From Phycisphaerales bacterium UBA3158 (GTDB lineage Bacteria > Planctomycetota > Phycisphaerae > Phycisphaerales > SM1A02), in the NCBI GenBank assembly GCA_002364555.1, contig DEYM01000106.1, positions 17,180 through 61,514 of the forward strand: DNA of 44,335 nt, read 5' to 3'. Positions within the stretch are counted from its first letter, which is position 1. Each line of letters begins with the position of its first letter. The notes beneath the pieces are model-generated. The model saw only the letters and a list, made by a program, of their open reading frames with translations, searched no databases and was not told the DNA's origin. Below are positions 7,729 through 16,210 of the stretch, piece after piece. The position numbers were made by a program, and so were the translations under genes.

Positions 7729-10527
7729 ATGTCATCCCGTTTACCTTCGAAAATGTTATCTCTTGGTGTCATGCTCGCATCCGGAAGTCTGGTAGTCGCC
7801 GACTGCCCGGATACCGACGGCAATAGTGCCGTCGATGTGGACGACATCCTGTCGATCGTCAATGCATGGGGGCCTTGCCAGGAATGCCCCGAGGATCTTG
7901 ATGAATCCGGTATCGTCGATGTCGCCGACGTGCTGCTTGTTCTGGGTGGTTGGGGCGAGTGCGACGATGTGACGGATCCCGGCACTGGGGCATACAACTA
8001 TGGAGAAGTTCTTCAGAAGAGCCTTTCCTTCTATCTTGCTCAACGAGCCGGGGATCTGCCTCAGGACTATCCGCTTGACTGGAGGAGTGACTGCTTCGAC
8101 TTCGACCTGGATCAGGTCAATGGCGAATACGAATATGATCCCGGCATCCTCAATCGATACATGGACGCTGGTGATACGCCCACATTCGTCCTGCCGATCA
8201 GTTCCGCGATGACCACGATGGCCTGGAGCGGCGTTGATTTCTCCCAGGGGTTCGTCGATTCGGGCCTCATGGATGAATTGAAGGATGCACTTCGATGGCA
8301 TGCCGATTGGTGCATGGCCGCTCATCCGCAACCGGACGTCTTCTGTGGTCAGATTGGTCAAGGTGGTGAGTCGCATGCCTTCTGGGGGCCGGCTGAAATC
8401 CATACCGACGCCGTTGGCTATACACCGAAGATCTGGTGGTTGAATCCCGACAATCCGGGTACGGAGCCCGTTGCGGAGGCGGCGGCCTTCATGGCGGCGG
8501 CTTCAATGGTGTTCAAGGATTCCGAGCCGAGCTATGCGGCGTCGCTGCTCGAACATGCTCGTGATCTCTATTCATTCGCGGATACGCATCGAGGCACGTA
8601 CACGAACTCCATCCCCGATGTCGTTCCGTTCTACAACTCCTGGTCCGGCTATCACGATGAGCTCGCATGGGCCGCGGCATGGCTGTTCAGGGCGACGAAC
8701 GAGAGTGCCTATCTCGACAAAGCGGAGCAGCATTATCTCGATGCCAGTCCTGATCCCAACTGGGCACAATCATGGGATGGAAAGATCAATGGTGTTGCGG
8801 TATTGCTTGCCCATCTGACGGGCAAGTCGCAGTACAGATCCTACGTCGATGGTCATCTGGGCTACTGGCTTCCCGGTGGTGGCATCCAGTACTCGCCAGG
8901 TGGACTGGCATGGCTGGATGTCTGGGGTTCTCTTCGATATGCGGCCAACTCGGCATTCATCGCATTTGCCTATGCCGAGCTCGTCGGCGACAAGCCCGAT
9001 GGTCGATATCGCGCCTTCGGCGAGCGGCAGATCAACTACATACTCGGCGACAATCCGAGGAACTCCAGTTATGTATGTGGTTTCGGTGAGAATTCCCCGA
9101 CGCAACCCCACCACAGAGGAGCCCATGGTTCATGGAACAACCAGATAACGGACCCCGAACCCAACCGGCATGTTCTCTGGGGCGCCCTTGTCGGCGGTCC
9201 CGCATCTCCGGACGACTACGATTACGAGGACGTGAGAACCGACTACATTGCCAATGAAGTGGCCTGTGATTACAACGCGGGTTTCACGGCTGCATTGGGC
9301 TACATGCGACAGACCTATGGTGGCGAACCGATTCCATCGGACCAGTTCCCTCCTGGTGGGGATTCATACGGGAACGAGATGTTCGTCGAGGCGTCCATCA
9401 TCGAGAACGATCCGGGCTCCACGAAGATACGCTGCATGCTCAACAACAGAAGCGCCTGGCCTGCGCGCATGAGCGACGGTCTCTCCTATCGAATCTATCT
9501 CGATCTCACCGAGGTCATCGAATCCGGATTCGGGCCTGAAGACATCTATGTCCAGAGTGGATTTCTCGATGGCGGTGCCTTGAGCGCACTGCAGGCATCC
9601 AATCCATCCAGCGGCCTGTACTTCTTCGAAGTCAGCTATGAAGGTGAATCGATCGGACCCGGGCCCGGTGCGGCCTATCGACGGGAATCCCAGATCGAAT
9701 TCGGGCTCGTCGCTGGTGCCCAGAATGCATCATGGGACATCGGCAACGATCCTTCCGTCTCATCGCTCCCGGTCGGTCAATCGGCCATTCTCAAGACCGA
9801 GATGATCGCCGTCTACGACGATGGTGATCTGATCTATGGTGAAGAGGGTGTTCTGGATTGCAATGACAACGGCATCGCCGATTCGGATGAGATCCAGGAT
9901 GGTTCCGCGGTGGATCTCGATGGCAACGGTCTTCCCGACGAATGCGATTCGGACTGTGACAACGATGGCCAGCCGGATGCCTATGAAATTCAGCAGGGCG
10001 AGATCGATTGCGATGCCGATGGAACACCCGACTCCTGTCAGGAATCCTCTGACTGCAATGACAACGGCCAGTCGGATCTATGCGACATCTCGGAGGGTCA
10101 GGCCATCGACTGCAACGGGAATGGTGTTCCCGATTCCTGCGACCTGTCAGACGGGCTGTCCGAGGATACACAGGGCGACGGCATACCCGATGAATGTCAG
10201 CTTCAGGGTCTTCTCTGGGACTTCACTCTGGTAGATCAATGGGCCAGTGGTTTCACCGCTTCTCTTGAAATCAGAAACAACACCGGTGAATCACTAACCG
10301 ACTGGACACTGGAATTCGATGTTCCATACGAGTTGACCGGACTCTGGCCAGTCGGCTCGGAACTCTGGACTCAGGATTCGCTTGGCCATGTGACGGTTCG
10401 ATCGGAAGCCTGGAATTCAACCATTCCGGACGGTGGCTCCATCGAGTTAGGATTCCAGGCGGAATCGGATCCCTCGATTCCCACATCGATACTTCTGAAC
10501 GGCATCGTGGTCGAGGCGTCCCCTTGA
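7729..10527 (+). CDS. Secreted multidomain GH9 cellulase (dockerin-GH9-CBM3-repeats-CBM2)
   Basis: This 932-residue extracellular glycosidase probably cleaves beta-1,4-glucan. Order: Sec signal peptide (residues 1-24); two dockerin-like Ca-binding segments ('DTDGNSAVDVDDIL' and 'DLDESGIVDVADVL', about 25-81); GH9 catalytic domain (about 85-540); family 3 CBM (about 547-705); Cys/Asp-rich 'DCNDNG.PD.CD' repeats (about 707-826); C-terminal family 2 CBM (827-932). The catalytic base motif DAGD is at 146-149 and the acid Glu510 is in 'IANEVACDYNAG'. The GH9 His/Arg signature 'PHHRGAHGS' is also present. Start: AAAGGAGG sits 7 nt before the ATG at 7729; the ATG at 7723 is too close to it, and the earlier frame start at 7648 lacks support. 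GH9-CBM3 pairing is typical of processive endoglucanases. No cohesin or other cellulase gene is in the window. Confidence 0.93.
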   Translation: MSSRLPSKMLSLGVMLASGSLVVADCPDTDGNSAVDVDDILSIVNAWGPCQECPEDLDESGIVDVADVLLVLGGWGECDDVTDPGTGAYNYGEVLQKSLSFYLAQRAGDLPQDYPLDWRSDCFDFDLDQVNGEYEYDPGILNRYMDAGDTPTFVLPISSAMTTMAWSGVDFSQGFVDSGLMDELKDALRWHADWCMAAHPQPDVFCGQIGQGGESHAFWGPAEIHTDAVGYTPKIWWLNPDNPGTEPVAEAAAFMAAASMVFKDSEPSYAASLLEHARDLYSFADTHRGTYTNSIPDVVPFYNSWSGYHDELAWAAAWLFRATNESAYLDKAEQHYLDASPDPNWAQSWDGKINGVAVLLAHLTGKSQYRSYVDGHLGYWLPGGGIQYSPGGLAWLDVWGSLRYAANSAFIAFAYAELVGDKPDGRYRAFGERQINYILGDNPRNSSYVCGFGENSPTQPHHRGAHGSWNNQITDPEPNRHVLWGALVGGPASPDDYDYEDVRTDYIANEVACDYNAGFTAALGYMRQTYGGEPIPSDQFPPGGDSYGNEMFVEASIIENDPGSTKIRCMLNNRSAWPARMSDGLSYRIYLDLTEVIESGFGPEDIYVQSGFLDGGALSALQASNPSSGLYFFEVSYEGESIGPGPGAAYRRESQIEFGLVAGAQNASWDIGNDPSVSSLPVGQSAILKTEMIAVYDDGDLIYGEEGVLDCNDNGIADSDEIQDGSAVDLDGNGLPDECDSDCDNDGQPDAYEIQQGEIDCDADGTPDSCQESSDCNDNGQSDLCDISEGQAIDCNGNGVPDSCDLSDGLSEDTQGDGIPDECQLQGLLWDFTLVDQWASGFTASLEIRNNTGESLTDWTLEFDVPYELTGLWPVGSELWTQDSLGHVTVRSEAWNSTIPDGGSIELGFQAESDPSIPTSILLNGIVVEASP

Positions 10528-10633
10528 TGGATGCCCTGATGGAGGAATGAAACTTGATCGAACCACTCCTTGAGCGGGGACGCCGGATCTGCCGATAGCA
10601 GCCGGTATCCTCGCTTTAACGGAGTTCACGGTC

Positions 10634-11026
10634 ATGCAAGCGTTGTTACCTCTTCTGGGAAGAATTCTTCTGGCGGCTATTTTTCTCTGGTCGGCCATCA
10701 AGGATATTCGAGAATTCGAGAAGGTGTCCGAAATGATGGGGGGTCGAGGGATACCAATCCCATCCTTCTTCCTACTGGGAACCATCGTGTTTCTTCTCCT
10801 GGGAAGCATCGCTCTGATTCTGGGCATCAAGGCCAGATGGGGTGCGGTACTGCTCATCCTCTTCCTGATACCGGTCACTGTCATCTTCCATTCACCAACC
10901 GCAGATGAGGACTCGTTGATCCAGTTCATGAAGAATCTCGGACTGATCGGCGGATTGTGCATGATCGTCTGCAACGGTGCAGGGCCGGTCAGTTTCGACG
11001 GTCCCGGTCCTTCAATGAAGAAGTGA
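10634..11026 (+). CDS. DoxX-family membrane protein (second copy)
   Basis: This 130-residue protein has four hydrophobic helices, beginning 'LLGRILLAAIFLWSAIKDI', the usual DoxX opening. The second and third helices ('FLLGTIVFLLLGSIALILG' and 'GAVLLILFLIPVTVIF') and the polar loop with 'FHSPTADE...QFMKNLGLIGG' match the DoxX/YphA-like pattern. It is shorter than, and not obviously a duplicate of, the DoxX gene at 2161-2658. GGAG lies about 10 nt before the ATG. It converges on the VTT-domain gene, with 11 nt between stops. Physiological role unknown. Confidence 0.78.
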   Translation: MQALLPLLGRILLAAIFLWSAIKDIREFEKVSEMMGGRGIPIPSFFLLGTIVFLLLGSIALILGIKARWGAVLLILFLIPVTVIFHSPTADEDSLIQFMKNLGLIGGLCMIVCNGAGPVSFDGPGPSMKK

Positions 11027-11037
11027 ACGAAGCCGAA

Positions 11038-11832
11038 TCATCGATCTTCCGAACCCATGTCCAGGCCGGCGGCCCTTTGAAGGGCGCCCTTGGCAATCGA
11101 ACCGATTATGACCAGCACGATGATGGCAGTGATCAGTCCGATTCCGATCATCCATGGATCCCGGCCTTGACTCATGAACGCCTCGAAGTTGTCGACACCG
11201 GCTGATCGGGCGGCGGCGGCGACGATGATGATCAGAGCTGTTCTTGGAAGCATTCCGATCGCGGTCCCCACGAGGCAGGTGGCCAGCGGTACTCCACAGG
11301 CTGCAATGAGCAGGTTGGTCAATGCAAAGGGGGAGTTGGGAGGAATTCTGATCAGCGTGATGATGCCGAGTGTCCTCAAAGGACTTCGGCCGATCAATGC
11401 TCGACGAATAGCCTCGGATTTGGAATGCCGCTGCAGGATCCTCTGGACCCGGTTCCCGGAGGCGACTCGAGCGATCAGATAGCCGATGAACGACGCCAGA
11501 ACGATCGCGGTTATCGCGGCGGGGATGCCGATGAACATGCCGAAGACCCACCCGCCCAGAATGGCCTGGGCATACGTGGGGAAGAGCCCCAGTCCTGCGG
11601 ATATCCCGAAGAATCCGATGTAGACAAGGATGCCGACGGATCCCTGCTCGGCCAGCCAGCTCGAGATCGATCCGAGGAAATAGAGGAGTGTGAACCCCAG
11701 CAGGGCTGGCAGCAAGGTCCAGAGAATCGCCAGGATTCCCACGGCTCCTGCCTCCTGCATGAACTCGCGACCGGTCGGGACTCCTTGCTTCGCCCCCGAG
11801 GTGACATCCTTCTTGGAATCGGTTTCCGTCAT
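11038..11832 (-). CDS. VTT-domain (DedA/TVP38/TMEM64-like) membrane protein
   Basis: This 264-residue membrane protein has about six TM helices. The central VTT region includes 'GLFPTYAQAILGGWVFGMFIGIP' then 'ASFIGYLIARVASGNRV', a Gly/Pro-rich re-entrant-like segment and the Arg/Gly-containing helix expected in TVP38/TMEM64 proteins. 'TLIRIPPNSPFALTNLLIAACGV' matches the family's Arg-hairpin block. Family members are lipid scramblases or flippases, or support envelope homeostasis. Start at 11832 is the only in-frame ATG giving a normal N-terminus; the Shine-Dalgarno is weak. It lies 37 nt downstream of the SGNH-like gene on the same strand, so it is probably last in that operon. Confidence 0.8.
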   Translation of the reverse strand: MTETDSKKDVTSGAKQGVPTGREFMQEAGAVGILAILWTLLPALLGFTLLYFLGSISSWLAEQGSVGILVYIGFFGISAGLGLFPTYAQAILGGWVFGMFIGIPAAITAIVLASFIGYLIARVASGNRVQRILQRHSKSEAIRRALIGRSPLRTLGIITLIRIPPNSPFALTNLLIAACGVPLATCLVGTAIGMLPRTALIIIVAAAARSAGVDNFEAFMSQGRDPWMIGIGLITAIIVLVIIGSIAKGALQRAAGLDMGSEDR

Positions 11833-11869
11833 CAGCGGATCATAGGTGAATTGTGCTGAAGCAGCGTCT

Positions 11870-12802
11870 TCATTCCGAATCGGAATACGGATTAGGGGAA
11901 GTGCCTTCGGGTCTGTTCCGCTCGTATATGCGATTGCGCACCGATTCGAGATCGAAGTCGAAGTCATCCTCCTCGATCATCGGGTTCGCCTCGACAAAAC
12001 CCGACATCGACTCCTGCGTGAAAACGATGAGGCCATCGAGAGTGGGATGAAGATTGTCCCTCTGTATGAATCGCTCATGGGAATCCCGAGGCCATTGTTG
12101 GCGTCCGGCCATAAAGGGTCTGTTCAACTTCATCGATTCGATCATTCCAGCCACTGGAACGATCGTGACATTCGGATGGGTTCCGGCCCACTCACTCAAT
12201 CGCCTATTCAGTGCCTTGAGTGTTTCCGGTGCGGGCATCTGACTAGCTCCCAGCATGTAGCCGACGGCTTTGGACATGTCGGGGAAATCCCCGACGAGAA
12301 TCGGGCACTTGAAACGATCGAGTTCGGCCAGCCCGACCTCCAGAAGTTCCAGTCGTGCGTCGTGTCCCTGAGTTCCCGACGGAATGACTGTGCCGTTTGG
12401 TCCTTTGTTGCCGTAGCCGAACCAGAACAGGTAGTCGAGGGCGATGAGAAGGGTCGGGGATTGTTCCCGGGCATCTCTGGCCTGTTCTCCACCGACCCCC
12501 TCGGGGTTCCAGAAGAAGAGGCCACTTCCTTCGAGAAGTATCCGCTTGTTCTCCCGGAGAATGCATGCCTTCAGGACATCGTTCAAGGTGACAAGGCGAG
12601 TCACGACCAGCTCCTCATCGTCGACATATCTGAGGACGAGACCCCATCCGGCGGATGCACTTGCCCCGATGACCGCGACCTTGTCCAGCGGATGGGGCAC
12701 GGTCGAAGAATCGATCGTCTCTTCCGTCGAGGCCATCAGAATCATCGATGGCACCAGCGTGATGATGATGGCCAGATAGCCGAGGATCCGTGGATGCATC
12801 AT
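11870..12802 (-). CDS. SGNH/GDSL-like hydrolase, membrane-anchored or exported
   Basis: This 310-residue protein has an N-terminal hydrophobic segment (about 8-24) that is a signal peptide or anchor. 'VIGASASAGWG' matches SGNH block I with the nucleophile Ser, although the usual Asp before it is Ala. 'LVGDFPDMS' may be the block II/III region. 'RDNLHPTLDG' near residue 250 gives the block V Asp-x-x-His pair. SGNH proteins are esterases, lipases or acetyl-ester hydrolases acting on polysaccharides or lipids; the substrate here cannot be told. The ATG overlaps the stop of the small upstream gene by 4 nt, so the two are translationally coupled. Confidence 0.72.
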   Translation of the reverse strand: MMHPRILGYLAIIITLVPSMILMASTEETIDSSTVPHPLDKVAVIGASASAGWGLVLRYVDDEELVVTRLVTLNDVLKACILRENKRILLEGSGLFFWNPEGVGGEQARDAREQSPTLLIALDYLFWFGYGNKGPNGTVIPSGTQGHDARLELLEVGLAELDRFKCPILVGDFPDMSKAVGYMLGASQMPAPETLKALNRRLSEWAGTHPNVTIVPVAGMIESMKLNRPFMAGRQQWPRDSHERFIQRDNLHPTLDGLIVFTQESMSGFVEANPMIEEDDFDFDLESVRNRIYERNRPEGTSPNPYSDSE

Positions 12803-13266
12803 CGGTCCACGGTCTCCAGGCGATCACACCATGGCGATGGCAGCGTATCGGCCACCACGAGAACGGCTTCCACCACTTCCTTCTGAGGCTGGCTCGAGAG
12901 CATCACCTCGTGATCGCCGAATGCCAGGGCAATCGCGACCAGGTACCAGAGCATGCCTTCGTGCTGCTCGCTACTCGATGACGAATCGTGGAACATTCGC
13001 TTGCCATGTTGATGAAGCTGCCGCAGCAGTTCGAGATCGGTCGGGGATTCGAGAAGATCGTCGGACGACAGATGTTCGATCGGTGGGGATGACAGAGCCC
13101 GCATCGCCCACTCGCGACCTTCCGGATCGGCGAGCTTGATGGCCAGTGCATCGGCTGGATGAGCGGGTGGAGAAGTCGCCATGCCCAGCAGTCGCGATAC
13201 GGTCTTGGCATCAAGCTGATCATTCGGGGCAGGCTGCCCCGCCATTGATGGGTAGGTCTCGTTCAT
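12799..13266 (-). CDS. Small protein of unknown function, coupled to the ECF sigma-like gene
   Basis: This 155-residue protein matches no family I recognise. It is mostly helical by composition, with a Ser-rich loop (about 95-100) and one moderately hydrophobic helix ('GMLWYLVAIALAF', about 103-116) that is short for a membrane anchor. It overlaps the sigma-like gene by 4 nt upstream and the SGNH-like gene by 4 nt downstream. The position directly after a sigma factor is typical for an anti-sigma or sigma-regulating protein, but no zinc-binding anti-sigma motif (H-x3-C-x2-C) is present, so that role is only a guess from context. Confidence 0.7.
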   Translation of the reverse strand: MNETYPSMAGQPAPNDQLDAKTVSRLLGMATSPPAHPADALAIKLADPEGREWAMRALSSPPIEHLSSDDLLESPTDLELLRQLHQHGKRMFHDSSSSSEQHEGMLWYLVAIALAFGDHEVMLSSQPQKEVVEAVLVVADTLPSPWCDRLETVDR

Positions 13267-13952
13267 TGCATCATGTCCCTCAAGCCGGCGATTTCCTGAT
13301 CAATGGTGTTTTCATCGGCGCCATCCATGCTGACCAGTTCACGTACCGCATCACGGAATCTCGTGGCGGCAGTTCTTGACATGACGGCAGCTCGTGCGGC
13401 ATTGACGCCATGTTCCCGACAGCACATGGCATATGGTTGTTGTTGGATGTGGTGACGAACGAAAATGTCCCAATGGGCCCCAAGCCCCTCGTGTGTGCAT
13501 CGAATGGACGCCATCGACATGGCTCGTCGTACAACGGATGCAGCCCACGCCTGTTCAAAGGCCCTGTATTGGTCCGTGGGATCCTCCAGGCCAGCCTCGA
13601 CTTCATCTGAGAGAGGAGCGCCTCTTTTCTTCTGGCGCCGATATTCTTCCTTAATGTAGAAAATCAGGCCGTTGATCAGCCATCGTCGAAGTCGCTTGTC
13701 GCTGCTTCTCCAGCCATCCATGTATTCCTTGCGTGATAGGCGGTTGGCGAAGAATCCGTTGATCAACTCCTCAGGTTCACCTGCCGTTCGAAAGCTCGAG
13801 CCCAGCAGGTAGATCCTCAGGGGCTCTGCATACACCTCCATCAGGTGGCTGGTCACATCTCTTCTGCCTTCCTCGCCTGAATCGAGACGATCTCGAATCC
13901 AGGTCATCCGAGTGGCTGGAAATGCTTCCTTGCGTTGTCTGGGCTTGCTCAT
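13263..13952 (-). CDS. ECF-type sigma factor-like protein (planctomycete type)
   Basis: This 229-residue protein has a region 2-like part (about 40-110, 'AEPLRIYLLG', 'EPEELINGFFANRL', 'LRRWLINGLIFYIKEEYRR'). Its C-terminal region 4-like part (about 150-210) has 'WDIFVRHHIQQQPYAMCCREHGVN' and 'ATRFRDAVREL', the W-x-I-F ... R-F-R-x-A-V-x-E-L pattern of planctomycete ECF sigma factors. It probably directs RNA polymerase to a small regulon, perhaps including its own operon. Start at 13952 has GGAG 7 nt upstream; the frame opens further upstream without a better site. First gene of the sigma-unknown-SGNH-VTT operon, divergent from arfB. Confidence 0.75.
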   Translation of the reverse strand: MSKPRQRKEAFPATRMTWIRDRLDSGEEGRRDVTSHLMEVYAEPLRIYLLGSSFRTAGEPEELINGFFANRLSRKEYMDGWRSSDKRLRRWLINGLIFYIKEEYRRQKKRGAPLSDEVEAGLEDPTDQYRAFEQAWAASVVRRAMSMASIRCTHEGLGAHWDIFVRHHIQQQPYAMCCREHGVNAARAAVMSRTAATRFRDAVRELVSMDGADENTIDQEIAGLRDMMQ

Positions 13953-14037
13953 CAGTTTGCTCCGATATCTCAAGGTAGGCTGTTGGGGGGCTGCCGACAA
14001 GGGATATGAATTGAATCGTGTTCAGGAGTGTTCGGAC

Positions 14038-14475
14038 TTGGCATCATTCGAGGACATCGACATCCTTCCCAGTCTCCGGATTCCCGGTAGCGAGCTCTTG
14101 ATCGAGTTCTCCCGCTCCACCGGTCCCGGTGGCCAGCATGTCAACAAGGTGGAGACCAGAGTGACCATCTGTTTCGACATCGATTCATCGACCGTCCTGA
14201 ACGGACACCAGCGAGGGCTTCTGAAGGAGCGACTTCGATCACGTATCAACAAGGATGGGATACTCAGGGTCTCCTGCGAGGAATCGCGATCGCAGGCGGG
14301 CAATCGGGAGCTTGTACGGACCCGTTTCGTCGAAGTCCTCAGGCAGGCGCTCAAGTCCCAGAAGAAGCGTATTCCCACCAAGGCGACTCGAGCCAGTCAA
14401 CGACGACGCATGGATCAGAAGAAAAAACGTGGTGACATCAAGCGAGGTAGAGGCAGTGACTGGGGCAAGGACTAG
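14038..14475 (+). CDS. arfB: ArfB/YaeJ/ICT1-type ribosome-rescue peptidyl-tRNA hydrolase
   Basis: About 146 residues. It carries the release-factor GGQ motif at 31-33 within 'STGPGGQHVNKVETRV', followed by 'EESRSQAGNRE'. The Lys/Arg-rich tail ('PTKATRASQRRRMDQKKKRG') is the one ArfB inserts into the mRNA channel of stalled ribosomes. It lacks the stop-codon recognition domains of RF1/RF2, so it is a rescue factor that hydrolyses peptidyl-tRNA on non-stop ribosomes. There is no in-frame ATG at the 5' end. TTG at 14038 has AGGAG 9 nt upstream; TTG at 14011 with AAGGGA 6 nt upstream is a good alternative adding nine residues. It converges on ppa with 9 nt between stops. Confidence 0.88.
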   Translation: MASFEDIDILPSLRIPGSELLIEFSRSTGPGGQHVNKVETRVTICFDIDSSTVLNGHQRGLLKERLRSRINKDGILRVSCEESRSQAGNRELVRTRFVEVLRQALKSQKKRIPTKATRASQRRRMDQKKKRGDIKRGRGSDWGKD

Positions 14476-14484
14476 TCACGAACA

Positions 14485-15015
14485 TCATTTTCGAAGATCT
14501 TCATACCGCTGCATGCACTCCTCGATTATCCGATAGGCCTCCATTCGATCAAGCCAGCCGTAGGTGTCGGCGAACTTGCCTTCGAGATCCTTGTAGATAT
14601 GGAAGAAGTAATCCACTTCCTTCAACGTGTGTCGAGGCACATCCTGAAGACCCATGATCTCCGCTTTGCGGGGATCGCTGATCGGAACACCGAGGATCTT
14701 GTGATCAAGTCCCTTCTCATCCCGCATCTCCAGGACGCCCACTGGCCTGACTTCAACCAATGTTCCGGGATAGGTGGGTCCATCGAGAAGAACGAGTATG
14801 TCAAGAGGATCGTCATCCTCGGCGTGGGTTCGGGGTATGAATCCATAGGCACCGGGATAATGGACCGGGCTGAACAGCGTTCGATCCAGTTTTATGACAT
14901 TGAGTTCCTTGTCATATTCATATTTGTTCGAGCTGCCGCTTGGGATCTCGATGATCGCATTCACGATCGTCGGCGGTTCAGGTCCTGTCGGAAGATGCAG
15001 AAGATTGTTGGTCAT
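14485..15015 (-). CDS. ppa: Inorganic pyrophosphatase, family I
   Basis: This 176-residue soluble enzyme hydrolyses pyrophosphate to phosphate, pulling biosynthetic reactions forward. The family I signature Asp-Asp-Asp-Pro-Leu-Asp is at 67-72. The active-site 'IEIPSGSSNKYEYD' strand and 'YPGAYGFIPRT' are intact, as is the metal/phosphate-binding end block 'DYFFHIYKDLEGK'. Length matches bacterial Ppa. The ATG at 15015 has AGGA about 8 nt upstream. It stands as a single gene between arfB (convergent) and the threonine aldolase gene (same strand, 50 nt upstream). Confidence 0.95.
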   Translation of the reverse strand: MTNNLLHLPTGPEPPTIVNAIIEIPSGSSNKYEYDKELNVIKLDRTLFSPVHYPGAYGFIPRTHAEDDDPLDILVLLDGPTYPGTLVEVRPVGVLEMRDEKGLDHKILGVPISDPRKAEIMGLQDVPRHTLKEVDYFFHIYKDLEGKFADTYGWLDRMEAYRIIEECMQRYEDLRK

Positions 15016-15065
15016 GTCGCGGATCCTATCAGGGTGGCAGATACATGGTCCCGTTCAGGATGGTT

Positions 15066-16103
15066 TCAAACTCCGCCACCGAGACCATCCAGCAATACCG
15101 GAATGGCATGATCGAGACCCTCGTCGTCGACAGCCATGCTCAGCACGGCCCTCATGCGGAAGGGACCCAGCGCCAGCAGTTTCACACCCATTGAATCGAA
15201 CGCCGACTGCATCCGATGGGCATCACGATCCCCGGTATCGAAGTACACGATGTTGGTGTCGATCGAATCGAGGTCGACATTCGTGTCGGGGCAATCGGCG
15301 AGCGCTTCGGCCAATCGTCTTGCTCGACGGTGATCGTCGGCCAGCCGATCCCGATGATGTTCGATTCCGTGCAAGGCTGCTGCCGCGAGGAATCCGGATT
15401 GCCTCATGGCGCCCCCGAGCATCTTTCTCAACCGATGGATCTGATTGATCGTCTTCCTGTCACCGACGACAATCGAGCCAACTGGGGCACCCAGGCCCTT
15501 GGAAAAACAAGCGGAGACGGTATCGAAATGGCTGGCCCACTGATCAGGCGATGTGCCTGTGGCTTCGCAGGCATTCCAGATGCGTGCACCATCGAGATGG
15601 CATCGCAGGCCGAGATCATGCGCGGTGCCGGTGACATCCGCCAGTTGCTCAAGCGGCCACACCGAGCCGCCACCTCTGTTGTTCGTGTTCTCAACCACGA
15701 GCAGTCTGGATCTCGGGAAGTGATGGTCATCCGGTCGAATGGCCTGTCTGACCTCCTCCGATGTGAAGAATCCCCGTTCTCCCCTGAAGAAGGCGAAGGT
15801 GCATCCCGACAGAGCCGCCGGTCCGCCGGCCTCGTATTGATAGATGTGACTGTTTTCGTGCGCGAGTATCTCATCGCCGGGACTGGTCAACGCTCGAATG
15901 CAGGCCTGATTGGCCATGGATCCGGATGGAACGAAGCAGGCGGCTTCCTTGCCGAACAGTTCGGCGCAGCGTTCCTGGAGTCTGTGGACCGTTGGGTCGT
16001 CTCCAAGAACGTCGTCACCGAGCGGCGCCTCCATCATGGCTTCCCGCATCAGCTTCGTTGGTTGGGTGATGGTGTCACTTCTCAGGTCGATGATCTGGCT
16101 CAT
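15066..16103 (-). CDS. ltaE: Low-specificity L-threonine aldolase (PLP)
   Basis: This 345-residue fold-type I PLP enzyme splits L-threonine or allo-threonine into glycine and acetaldehyde. It opens with 'IDLRSDTITQPT', the family's N-terminal mark. It has 'GDDVLGDDPTVHRLQ', the 'HENSHIYQYEAGG' block that stacks on PLP, and 'HLDGARIWNA' with the cofactor Asp171. The Schiff-base Lys202 is in 'CFSKGLGAPVGS'. The ATG at 16103 gives the normal N-terminus; a TTG at 16130 would add nine residues. The closely related aromatic beta-eliminating lyases are larger, so threonine aldolase is the best call. Confidence 0.9.
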   Translation of the reverse strand: MSQIIDLRSDTITQPTKLMREAMMEAPLGDDVLGDDPTVHRLQERCAELFGKEAACFVPSGSMANQACIRALTSPGDEILAHENSHIYQYEAGGPAALSGCTFAFFRGERGFFTSEEVRQAIRPDDHHFPRSRLLVVENTNNRGGGSVWPLEQLADVTGTAHDLGLRCHLDGARIWNACEATGTSPDQWASHFDTVSACFSKGLGAPVGSIVVGDRKTINQIHRLRKMLGGAMRQSGFLAAAALHGIEHHRDRLADDHRRARRLAEALADCPDTNVDLDSIDTNIVYFDTGDRDAHRMQSAFDSMGVKLLALGPFRMRAVLSMAVDDEGLDHAIPVLLDGLGGGV

Positions 16104-16173
16104 GCGGCCATCATAGATTCCTGCGTTCAATCGAGTTTGAACATGGTCGTCGTCACGGGAAGCTTCGCCATGA

Positions 16174-16210
16174 AAACGACAATCCCACCTGGAACGTCCA
16201 GATGGGATTG
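16174..16210 (-). terminator. Stem-loop with T-run on the minus strand
   Basis: A 14-bp inverted repeat with one mismatch (arms 16180-16193 and 16197-16210, loop ACG) is followed on the minus strand by TCGTTTTC. It can end transcription coming from the APC permease gene (stop at 16346) before the threonine aldolase gene. Between it and the permease lie a second T-run (16255-16260 on the minus strand) and a CT-rich tract at about 16235-16250. Confidence 0.6.

Noticed and set aside
9836..10234. Open frames overlapping the Cys/Asp-rich repeats of the cellulase on both strands
   Set aside because: They arise from the repetitive coding sequence; the GH9 frame is continuous through this part into a clear CBM2.
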